Assembly: GCF_042666655.1 (NCBI RefSeq)
Contig: NZ_JBHTDE010000001.1
Location: 744,001-808,000, forward strand
Origin: Paracraurococcus sp042666655
GTDB taxonomy: Bacteria; Pseudomonadota; Alphaproteobacteria; Acetobacterales; Acetobacteraceae
Reading direction: 5' to 3'
DNA: 64,000 nucleotides
In this document: in pieces, positions 51,402-58,778 of the stretch
Layout: each line of letters starts with the position of its first letter
Numbering within the stretch: the stretch's first letter is position 1
Translations under genes and position numbers: made by a program
Notes under the pieces: generated by a model
Seen by the model: only the letters and a program-made list of their open reading frames with translations
Database searches by the model: none
Told to the model about the DNA's origin: nothing

Positions 51402-54350
51402 TCAGTGCGCCTCGGCCCAGCTCCGACCGGTGCCGACCTCGACCGCCAGCGGCACGCGGAGGCTGACGACGCCCTCCATCACCTCGCGCACCAGGGCCGA
51501 GGTCTGCGCCACTTCGGCCTCCGGCACCTCGAAGACCAGCTCGTCATGCACCTGCAGCAGCATGCGCGCCGCGAGGCCGGCCTGCCGCAGCGCGCCGGGC
51601 ACGCGGACCATGGCGCGCTTGATCACCTCGGCCGCGCCGCCCTGGAAGGGGGCATTGATCGCGGCGCGCTCGGCGCCGGCGCGGCGGACCATGTCGCGGG
51701 CGCCGATATCCGGGATCCAGAGCTTGCGGCCGAAGGAGGTCGAGACGTAGCCCTGCAGCCGGGCCTCCTCCTTCAGCCGCTCCATGGCGTCGCGGATGCC
51801 GGGATACTGGCTGAAATAGGCGTCGATGATGCCTTTGGCCTCGCCCGGGCCGATGCCGAGCCGGCCCGCCAGGCCGAAGGCCGACATGCCGTAGATGATG
51901 CCGAAGTTGATCGTCTTGGCGCGGCGCCTGGCTTCCTTGTCCACCGCGTCTGGAGCCAGGTGGAAGATGTCGGCCGCCGTCCGGCTGTGGATGTCCTGGC
52001 CGGTGGCGAAGGCTTCCCGCAGCGCCGGCACGTCGGCGAGATGCGCCAGCAGCCGCAGCTCGATCTGGCTGTAGTCGGCCGACATCAGCACATGGCCGGG
52101 TTCCGCCACGAAGGCCTGGCGGATGCGCTGGCCCTCGGCGCTGCGGACCGGGATGTTCTGCAGGTTGGGCTCGGTCGAGGCGAGCCGCCCGGTCGAGGTG
52201 TTGGCCATCGAGAAATCGGTATGGACGCGGTTGTCACGCGGGTCGATCGCCGCCGCCAGCCCGTCCACATAGGTCGATTTCAGCTTCGCCAGCTGCCGCC
52301 AGTCGAGCACCGTGCGGGCCAGCACGGCGCCGATGTTGCTGCCCTGGGTGGCGACCTCCTCCAGCACCGCGGCGTCGGTCCCCCAGGCACCGGTCGCCTT
52401 GCTGCGGCGGCCGCCGGACAGCTTCATCTCGTCGAACAGGATTTCGCCCAGCTGCTTGGGCGAGCCGACGTTGAAGGGCCGGCCGGCCAGCTCGTGGATC
52501 TGCTGCTCCAGCGTCACCATGCGCTGGGCGAAATCCTCGCCGATGCGGGCCAGTTCCGCGCCGTCCACCTTGATGCCGGCAATCTCCATGTCGCGCAGCA
52601 CCGGCACCATCCGGCGCTCGACCTGCTCATACAGCGCGAGGGAGCGGTCCTCCCGCAGCCGCGGCTTCAGCAGGTGCCAGAGCCGGAGCGTGACGTCGGC
52701 ATCCTCGGCGGCATAGGCGGTGGCGCGGTCGAGCGGCACCTGCGCGAAGCTGATCCGGGCCTTGCCCGTGCCGGTCACCTCGTCGAAGGAGATCGGCTTG
52801 TGGCCGAGATGCAGCACGGCGAGCTCGTCCATCCCATGCCCGTGCTTGCCGGCCTCCATGGCGTAGGAGATCAGCATGGTGTCGTCGACCGGGGCGACGG
52901 CGATGCCGCCGTTCTCCGCCCGGCAGAGCACCTCCATGTCGTATTTCGCGTTCTGCAGCACCTTCAGCACGCTGCGGTCGGTCAGCAGCGGGCGCAGCGC
53001 GTCCATTGCCGTATCGAACGGGATCTGCGCCGGCGCTGCGTCGGCTGCCGCCAGCATGTCGCCCTGGGTGCCGCCGGCGGCGACGTGCCGCAGCGGGATG
53101 TAGCAGGCGCGGCCGGGCGCGGTGGCCAGGCAGACGCCGACGAGGTTGGCGCGCAGCGCGTTCAGGCTGTCGGTCTCGGTGTCGAGGGCGACCACGCCGG
53201 CCTTCGTCGCCTCGGCGATCCAGCCCTGCAGCGCCTCGATCGTGGTCACCGTCTCGTAGCTGCCATAGGGCGCGGTGCCCGGATCGGCCGCCGGCAGGGC
53301 GGCCGCGGCCTGGGCCGCCGCCATGGCGCCGTTGCGCGCCCGCGTCCCGGCATCGCCGGCCGCGTCGCCCAGCCCCATGCGGGCGACGACGCTGCGGAAC
53401 CCCTGGTCCTGCAGGAATTTGGTCAGCGTGGCGGCGTCGGGGGCGCGGACCTCCAGCTGCTCGATCGCCAGGGTCAGCGGGGCGTTCTCGTCCAATGTGA
53501 CCAGGCGCTTCGAGATGCGCGCCTTCTCGGCATTCTGCTCCAGCGCCTCGCGCCGCTTCGGCTGCTTGATCTTGGCGGTGTTCGCCAGCAGGCCCTCGAG
53601 GTCGCCGTATTCGCCGATGAGCTGCGCCGCGGTCTTGATGCCGATCCCCGGCACGCCGGGGACGTTGTCGGTCGGGTCGCCGGCCAGGGCCTGGACGTCC
53701 ACCACCTTGTCCGGGGTGACGCCGAACTTCTCGAAGACCTCGGCCTCGCGGATGGGCTTCTGCTTGATCGGGTCGAGCATCTGCACGCCCGGCCGCACCA
53801 GCTGCATCAGGTCCTTGTCGGAGGAGACGATGGTGACCTCGCCGCCGGCTTCGGAGAAATGCTTGGCATAGGCGGCGATCATGTCGTCCGCCTCGAAGCC
53901 CGGCAGCTCCACCTGGGCGACGCCGAAGGCCTCGGTGGCTTCCCGGATCAGGGCGAATTGCGGGACCAGTTCGGGCGGCGGATCGGGCCGGTGCGCCTTG
54001 TAGGCGGGGTAGAAGTCGTTGCGGAAGGTCAGCCGGCTGGCGTCGAACACCACCGCGAGGTGGCTGCCCCGATGGTCGGTCAGGAAGCGGCTCAGCATCT
54101 GGGTGAAGCCGAAGACGGCATTCACCGGCGTGCCGTCCGGCCGGGTCATCGGCGGCAGGGCGTGGAAGGCACGGAAGATGTAGCCGGAGCCATCCACCAG
54201 GACGAGGTGCTTCGCCCCGGGCGGCGTCACCGGCACGGCTTCCGCCGCGGCGGCGGCCTCGGCCAGGGCGTTGCCGGCTGGCCGCTGCGCGGCGGGGCCA
54301 CGCGCCCGGCCGGCCGCCGGAGGCGCCGCGTCCTCAGTGATGGCCGTCAT
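51402..54350 (-). CDS. polA: DNA polymerase I
   Basis: 982 residues from the ATG at 54350. The 5'-3' exonuclease part begins KHLVLVDGSGYIFRAFHALP after a 46-residue Ala/Pro-rich leader. The 3'-5' proofreading domain keeps VVALDTETDSLNALRANLVG with its acidic residues. The polymerase part has DYSQIELRLLAHLADVPAL, the O-helix KTINFGIIYGMSAFGLA and QVHDELVFEVPE. Length is slightly above typical because of the leader. The start lies inside the 3' end of the small zinc-finger gene (17-nt overlap), so the two are coupled. Confidence 0.96.
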   Translation of the reverse strand: MTAITEDAAPPAAGRARGPAAQRPAGNALAEAAAAAEAVPVTPPGAKHLVLVDGSGYIFRAFHALPPMTRPDGTPVNAVFGFTQMLSRFLTDHRGSHLAVVFDASRLTFRNDFYPAYKAHRPDPPPELVPQFALIREATEAFGVAQVELPGFEADDMIAAYAKHFSEAGGEVTIVSSDKDLMQLVRPGVQMLDPIKQKPIREAEVFEKFGVTPDKVVDVQALAGDPTDNVPGVPGIGIKTAAQLIGEYGDLEGLLANTAKIKQPKRREALEQNAEKARISKRLVTLDENAPLTLAIEQLEVRAPDAATLTKFLQDQGFRSVVARMGLGDAAGDAGTRARNGAMAAAQAAAALPAADPGTAPYGSYETVTTIEALQGWIAEATKAGVVALDTETDSLNALRANLVGVCLATAPGRACYIPLRHVAAGGTQGDMLAAADAAPAQIPFDTAMDALRPLLTDRSVLKVLQNAKYDMEVLCRAENGGIAVAPVDDTMLISYAMEAGKHGHGMDELAVLHLGHKPISFDEVTGTGKARISFAQVPLDRATAYAAEDADVTLRLWHLLKPRLREDRSLALYEQVERRMVPVLRDMEIAGIKVDGAELARIGEDFAQRMVTLEQQIHELAGRPFNVGSPKQLGEILFDEMKLSGGRRSKATGAWGTDAAVLEEVATQGSNIGAVLARTVLDWRQLAKLKSTYVDGLAAAIDPRDNRVHTDFSMANTSTGRLASTEPNLQNIPVRSAEGQRIRQAFVAEPGHVLMSADYSQIELRLLAHLADVPALREAFATGQDIHSRTAADIFHLAPDAVDKEARRRAKTINFGIIYGMSAFGLAGRLGIGPGEAKGIIDAYFSQYPGIRDAMERLKEEARLQGYVSTSFGRKLWIPDIGARDMVRRAGAERAAINAPFQGGAAEVIKRAMVRVPGALRQAGLAARMLLQVHDELVFEVPEAEVAQTSALVREVMEGVVSLRVPLAVEVGTGRSWAEAH

Positions 54351-54570
54351 CCCCCGCACCCGGCTGCAGCACATAGGTGATGGAGCAATAGGGGCAGGTC
54401 ACCTGGGTCTCCCCGGCCGCCATCGGCAGCCAGACCCGCGGATGACCGAGGCCGCCGACGCCGACCTCCCCGTCGCAGGGCACGCTGCGGGAGGTGACCT
54501 CGATCCGCTGCTCGGGCGTGACGCCCTGGATGGGCTTCGGCGCATAGCCGGTCTGGTTGCCGTCGCGCAT
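54334..54570 (-). CDS. zf-CHCC (NDUFS6-like) zinc-finger protein
   Basis: 78 residues from the ATG at 54570, which has GAAGGAA 7 nt upstream; two earlier ATGs (54585 and 54600) lack a site. The CHCC pattern is visible: Cys in RSVPCDGEVG, His in GLGHPRVW, and two Cys in TQVTCPYCSITYVL. Homologues relate to the mitochondrial complex I subunit NDUFS6 and are common in alphaproteobacteria. Its 3' end overlaps the start of polA by 17 nt. Confidence 0.85.
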   Translation of the reverse strand: MRDGNQTGYAPKPIQGVTPEQRIEVTSRSVPCDGEVGVGGLGHPRVWLPMAAGETQVTCPYCSITYVLQPGAGDDGHH

Positions 54571-54685
54571 CGGGCTTTCCTTCATGGGCAGGGCGGGCAT
54601 GGACAAGGCGGGGTCGGCCCCAACATAGTCGGCGGCGCCGCCATCGGCCAGATAGGCCGGCGAGCGAGGAGCAGATGGCCCGCGC

Positions 54686-55693
54686 GTGACCGCCCACCGC
54701 CTCCTGGCCTTGCTGCTCCTGATCGCTGCCTGCACCCCGGTGGTGATCCCGGCCGGGCCGGCGGTGACCACGCCCGCCATCACCGACGACGCGCTGCTGA
54801 TGCCGGACGGCGCCCGGCTGCCGCTGCATCGCTGGCTGCCGGACGGGCCACCGCGCGCCGTGCTGCTGGCACTGCACGGCTTCAACGACGCCGCCGGCAA
54901 TTTCATGGCGGAGTCCGCCGCCGGCTTCACCGCCGCCGGCATCGCCGTCTATGCCTACGACCAGCGCGGCTTCGGCGCCGCGCCGCATCCCGGCATCTGG
55001 GCCGGCGCCGCGTCCCTGGCGGCCGATGCGACCGCCGCCGCCAGGCTGGTCCGTGCCCGGCATCCCGGCCTGCCCTTGGTCATGCTGGGGGAGAGCATGG
55101 GGGGCGGCGTGCTGGTCCTGACCGCCACCGGCGCGGCGCCGCCGCCGGCCGATGGCTATGTGCTGATGGCCCCGGCCTTCTGGGGCCGCGACGACATGCC
55201 GGGGCCGATGCGCTGGGGGCTTTGGCTGGCGTCGCGCACCATCCCGCTGGTCGGCTTCCCCGGCACCGCCGGCGGCATCAAGGCGAGCGACAACGAGGAG
55301 GCGTTGCGCCGCTGGGGCCGCGACCCGCTGACCCTCAAGCTCACCCGGGTCGATGCCGCGAGCGGCCTGGTCGACCTGATGGATGCGGCGGTCGCCGCGG
55401 TGCCGGCCTGTTGCCGCACGGCGTTGCGGCCCGGTCCGGCGCCGGTGCTGATCCTGCTCGGCGCCAAGGACAGCATCATCCCGACCCGCGTGGCGCGGCG
55501 GGTGGTGCAGGGCATGCGCGACGACCAGGCGGAGCGCGTCGCCTACTACCCCGAGGGCTGGCACCTGCTGCTGCGCGATCTCCAGCGGGACGTGGTGACG
55601 CGGGACATCCTCGCCTGGCTGGCGGCACCGGGGGCGCCGCTGCCCTCCGGGGCGGACGCGGCCGCGGCGGAATGGCTGGCGAAGGCGCCATGA
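54686..55693 (+). CDS. Alpha/beta hydrolase, lipoprotein-like, monoglyceride-lipase type
   Basis: A 335-residue hydrolase with an N-terminal lipobox (LLLLIAACTP, Cys16). The fold is clear: ALHGFNDAAGNF for the oxyanion region, the nucleophile elbow GESMGGG, Asp in LLGAKDSIIP, and His in YYPEGWHLLLRD. This is the serine-aminopeptidase/monoacylglycerol-lipase-like subgroup. The start is GTG at 54686, with GAGGAGC upstream; a nearby ATG gives only four codons. It is divergent from the zinc-finger gene across about 115 nt. Repeat family I copy C begins 3 nt after its stop. Confidence 0.86.
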   Translation: MTAHRLLALLLLIAACTPVVIPAGPAVTTPAITDDALLMPDGARLPLHRWLPDGPPRAVLLALHGFNDAAGNFMAESAAGFTAAGIAVYAYDQRGFGAAPHPGIWAGAASLAADATAAARLVRARHPGLPLVMLGESMGGGVLVLTATGAAPPPADGYVLMAPAFWGRDDMPGPMRWGLWLASRTIPLVGFPGTAGGIKASDNEEALRRWGRDPLTLKLTRVDAASGLVDLMDAAVAAVPACCRTALRPGPAPVLILLGAKDSIIPTRVARRVVQGMRDDQAERVAYYPEGWHLLLRDLQRDVVTRDILAWLAAPGAPLPSGADAAAAEWLAKAP

Positions 55694-55695
55694 AA

Positions 55696-55856
55696 GGCAA
55701 GGCCAGGGAGGCGGCGTCCTGCCGTCGGACGCAGGCGTCCAACCCTCCTCTGTTTTTGTGAGTCGGCACCCGACGCGCGGCAGGCGCCAAGCCCACGGAA
55801 AGGAAGGGAGGGGCTCGGGAAGGGAACGCGTTTCCCTGCCCAACCCTGCTTGCCGT
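55696..55856. repeat. Dispersed intergenic repeat, family I, copy C
   Basis: About 161 nt between the hydrolase gene and tspO. It opens GGCAAGGCCAGGGAGG, carries CGACGCGCGGCAGGCGCCAAG, and ends with GGAAAGGAAGGGAGGGGCTC and a hairpin GGGAAGGGAA/TTCCCTGCCC (one mismatch). The order of blocks matches copy A over its full length, including CAACC.TGCTT after the hairpin. It has an extra GTCCTGCCGTCGGACGCAGG pairing segment inside the first arm. Confidence 0.75.
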
Positions 55857-55905
55857 CTTCCCCGCCACCCTCGACTCCTGCCGGCTTACGGGCCATCTGG
55901 AGAGG

Positions 55906-56388
55906 ATGGACCTGACCACGACCCTTGGCCTGCTCGGCTTTCTCGGCGCCTGCTTCGTCGCCGCCACCACCGGCGCCTTCTTCAAGCCGGGGGCCTGGTA
56001 TGCCGGGCTGGCGAAGCCATCCTGGAACCCGCCCAATTGGCTGTTCCCGCCGGCCTGGGCGGTCCTCTACATCTCGATGGCGGTCGCCGCCTGGCTGGTC
56101 TGGCGGGAGGCCGGCTTCGCCGGCGCCGCCCTGCCGCTGGGCCTCTGGTTCCTCCAGCTCGGGCTGAACGCCGCCTGGTCCTGGCTGTTCTTCGGGCTGA
56201 AGCGGATGGACCTGGCGCTGGCCGAACTCGTGGTCTTCTGGCTGGCGATCGTCGCCACGATCGTCGCCTTCGCCCCGGTCCACCAGGGCGCCGCCTGGCT
56301 GATGGTGCCCTATGTCGCCTGGGTCAGCTTCGCCGGCTGGCTGAATTTCACCCTGCTGCGGCTCAACCGGGGCCGCGTCGCGGCCTGA
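55906..56388 (+). CDS. tspO: TspO/MBR family protein
   Basis: A 160-residue membrane protein with five hydrophobic segments, the length usual for TspO. Conserved blocks are WYAGLAKPSWNPPNWLFPPA with the proline- and Trp-rich loop, then LYISMAVAAWLVW, LGLNAAWSWLFFG and VPYVAWVSFAGWLNFTL. TspO binds porphyrins and is a stress or light-related regulator in alphaproteobacteria. It follows repeat copy C and faces xerC convergently with a 30-nt gap. Confidence 0.93.
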   Translation: MDLTTTLGLLGFLGACFVAATTGAFFKPGAWYAGLAKPSWNPPNWLFPPAWAVLYISMAVAAWLVWREAGFAGAALPLGLWFLQLGLNAAWSWLFFGLKRMDLALAELVVFWLAIVATIVAFAPVHQGAAWLMVPYVAWVSFAGWLNFTLLRLNRGRVAA

Positions 56389-56418
56389 GGACCCGGCCGG
56401 CGGGCCTTCAACCGCCGC

Positions 56419-57351
56419 TCAATCGGCCCGCGGGTGCGCCTTCTTCCAGGTCGCCAGCAGCCCGGCGGCATCCACCGCGGTGTAGCGCTGGGTGGTGGAC
56501 AGGCTGGCATGGCCCAGCAACTCCTGGATCGCCCGCAGGTCGGCGCCGCCGCCCAGCAGATGGGTGGCGAAGGAGTGCCGCATCGCATGCGGCGTCGCGT
56601 GTTCCGGCAGGCCGGCCAGGCGGCGGTAGTCGCGCAGCGATTTCTGCGCCACGGCCGGGTCCAGCCGGGCGCCGCGTGCCCCGAGGAACAACGGCTCCCC
56701 CGCCGCCGCGCCGGGGCGCAGTGCCAGGTAGGCGGCGATCGCCTGCCGCACCGCCGGCAGCACCGGCACCAGCCGCGGCTTGGATCCCTTGCCGGTGACC
56801 CGCAGGGCGGATTCGCCGCCAGGCAGCGGCGCATCGCGGATATCGAGCGCCAGCGCCTCGGCGATCCGCAGGCCGCAGCCATAGAGCAGGGTAAACAGCG
56901 CACAGTCGCGGGCGGCCTGCTCGGCCGGGCGCATCGCGCGCTCCGGGTCGTGCACCTGGCCGACCTTGGCCGCGGCCTCCAGCGCCTGGCCAGGGGTGAG
57001 GGCACGCGGGACGGGAGGCTTCAGCCGTGGGCCGCGGATCGTCGCCAGCGCCACCGGCTCGATCCCCGCAGTCCGCGCCAGGAAGCGCAGGAAGCCGCGC
57101 ACCGCGGCGAGCTGCCGGGCGCGGGTCGCGGCGCCGGCGCCGGTGGCGGCCCGGGCGGCGAGCCAGGCGCGGATATCGGTCGCGCGCAGCCCGGCCAGGG
57201 CCTCCAGCCCCGGCTCCTCGCCCAGATGGCCGGCCAGGAAGCCGAGGAAATCGCCGAGGTCGCGGCCATAGGCCTCGACCGTATTGGCCGCCGCGCGCCG
57301 CTCGCGCGCCAGCCAGTCGAGGTAGCGGGCGCGCGCCTCGGCGCCGGTCAT
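56419..57351 (-). CDS. xerC: Tyrosine recombinase XerC
   Basis: 310 residues from the ATG at 57351; an open extension to 57441 would run into the DUF484 gene. An N-terminal SAM-like core-binding domain begins ARARYLDWLARERRAAANTV. The catalytic residues are present: Arg in YGCGLRIAEALAL, Lys in VTGKGSKPRLV, His-Arg in PHAMRHSFATHLLGGGADL, His in LLGHASLSTTQ and the nucleophile Tyr in RYTAVD. With XerD it resolves chromosome dimers at dif. It lies 13 nt after the DUF484 gene, the usual order in proteobacteria. Confidence 0.94.
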   Translation of the reverse strand: MTGAEARARYLDWLARERRAAANTVEAYGRDLGDFLGFLAGHLGEEPGLEALAGLRATDIRAWLAARAATGAGAATRARQLAAVRGFLRFLARTAGIEPVALATIRGPRLKPPVPRALTPGQALEAAAKVGQVHDPERAMRPAEQAARDCALFTLLYGCGLRIAEALALDIRDAPLPGGESALRVTGKGSKPRLVPVLPAVRQAIAAYLALRPGAAAGEPLFLGARGARLDPAVAQKSLRDYRRLAGLPEHATPHAMRHSFATHLLGGGADLRAIQELLGHASLSTTQRYTAVDAAGLLATWKKAHPRAD

Positions 57352-57364
57352 GCGGCGGCCGGCG

Positions 57365-58042
57365 TCAGCGGGCCAGCGCCGCCGCCACCGCGCGGCCGAG
57401 GAAGGCGAGGGTCGCGGTCGCCTGCCGCGCCGGCAGGGCATGCGGGTCGCGCGCGCCGAGGGTGAGGATGGTCGGCGTCCCGGTCCAGACCGGCACCCGC
57501 ACCAGGGCGTCGCGGGCGACGAGCGAGGCGGCTTCCTCGTGCAGCGTCTCGGTCTCGGTCGGCGCGGCGCGGACCACGGCGTCGCGGCCCGGGCCCATGA
57601 GCCGGGCGACGGCGCCGCGGGGCAAATGGATCATGCCGCGGCGGTCCGGCTTCTCGCTCAACAGGTTGCAGGTCTCGATGCCCAGCAAGGCGGGCAGTTC
57701 CTGGGTCACCGTCTCGATCACGTCGGTGCTGCGCATCAGGGCGAGCACCGCGAGCCGGACCCGGATGGTCAGGCCGTAGCCGGCGCGGCCGGCAGTGACC
57801 GCGGCATCCACCTCGGCCTCCAGGCTGCGGACCCGGCGGCGTTCGGCGGTCAGCATCGCCGCCATGTGGTCGGCGACGCGTTCGCCATGGATGCGGCGCG
57901 GCGGCGACAGGCTGCGGAACAGGTCGGGGCGCTCGGCCAGGAATTCGGGATGCGCGTGCAGGAAGGCCACCACCGCATCCGCCGTCGGCAGGTCCATCTC
58001 CGCCTCCGACTGGGGACTGGCGCCGGGGAGCGTCGCGTTCAC
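57365..58042 (-). CDS. DUF484 family protein
   Basis: 225 residues from a GTG at 58042 that overlaps the fsa stop in a GTGA; a TTG at 58069 is possible but would overlap fsa by 31 nt. DUF484 is a GAF-like protein consistently encoded before xerC; its function is not established. Seen here: VVAFLHAHPEFLAERPDLF, then a coiled-coil MAAMLTAERRRVRSLEAEVD, and a C-terminal GAF-like part with RGMIHLPRGAVARLMG and LGARDPHALPA. Confidence 0.87.
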   Translation of the reverse strand: MNATLPGASPQSEAEMDLPTADAVVAFLHAHPEFLAERPDLFRSLSPPRRIHGERVADHMAAMLTAERRRVRSLEAEVDAAVTAGRAGYGLTIRVRLAVLALMRSTDVIETVTQELPALLGIETCNLLSEKPDRRGMIHLPRGAVARLMGPGRDAVVRAAPTETETLHEEAASLVARDALVRVPVWTGTPTILTLGARDPHALPARQATATLAFLGRAVAAALAR

Positions 58043-58695
58043 AGGATGCTCTGCCCGGTCTTCTGCCAATCGGCGAGGAAGGCCGCGAGGCCGCTGTCGG
58101 TCAGCGGATGCTTGAGCAACTGGCGAATGACCGCCGGCGGCAGGGTCGCCACCTCGGCGCCGAGCTTGGCGGCCTCGATGAGGTGGATCGGATGGCGGAT
58201 GGATGCCACAAGGACTTCTGTCTTAATGTGTGGGTAGTTGCGGTATATTTTCAGGATGTCGGCGATCAGCAGCATGCCGTCGGTGGCGATGTCGTCGAGC
58301 CGGCCGACGAAGGGCGAGATGAAGGTGGCGCCGGCCTTGGCGGCCAGCAGTGCCTGGGCAGGGGAGAAGCAAAGGGTGACGTTCACCAGGGTGCCTTCGC
58401 CGGACAAGGCCCGGCAGGTGCGCAGGCCGGCCTCGGTCAGCGGCACCTTGACGCAGACATTCGGCGCGATCTCGCGCAGGTACCGGCCCTCGGCCAGCAT
58501 GTCGTCGTATCCGGTCGCGGTGACCTCGGCCGAGACCGGGCCGGGGGTGAGGCCGCAGATCTCGGCGATCACCTCGGCCATCTTGCGGCCGGACTTGGCG
58601 ATCAGACTAGGGTTGGTGGTGACGCCATCGACCAAGCCGGCTTCGGCCAGCGACCGGATCTCCGACACCTCGGCCGTGTCCACGAAGAATTTCAT
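58039..58695 (-). CDS. fsa: Fructose-6-phosphate aldolase / transaldolase family protein
   Basis: A 218-residue TIM-barrel enzyme of the short transaldolase group. It begins MKFFVDTAEVSEIRSLAEAG and has GVTTNPSLIAKSG, the Schiff-base Lys in CVKVPLTEAG (about residue 83), NVTLCFSPAQALLAAKAGA and FISPFVGRLDD. Short members act as transaldolases or fructose-6-phosphate aldolases and cannot be told apart here. A stretch at about 58200-58260 has markedly AT-rich codons compared with the rest of the gene. It leads the fsa-DUF484-xerC run and is divergent from priA across 83 AT-rich nt that should hold both promoters. Confidence 0.92.
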   Translation of the reverse strand: MKFFVDTAEVSEIRSLAEAGLVDGVTTNPSLIAKSGRKMAEVIAEICGLTPGPVSAEVTATGYDDMLAEGRYLREIAPNVCVKVPLTEAGLRTCRALSGEGTLVNVTLCFSPAQALLAAKAGATFISPFVGRLDDIATDGMLLIADILKIYRNYPHIKTEVLVASIRHPIHLIEAAKLGAEVATLPPAVIRQLLKHPLTDSGLAAFLADWQKTGQSIL

Positions 58696-58778
58696 GGCTG
58701 GGGAAATCCTTTAATGTCGTGCGCGATAATCGATGCCACGGCATATTATTGCGCATCTGTTGTTTGCCAGGATAGCCG

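Noticed and set aside
51345..54380. A 1011-codon open frame antisense to polA
   Set aside because: Its composition (repeated His, Arg, Gly, Gln) is what GC-rich antisense frames give; polA on the other strand has complete motifs.
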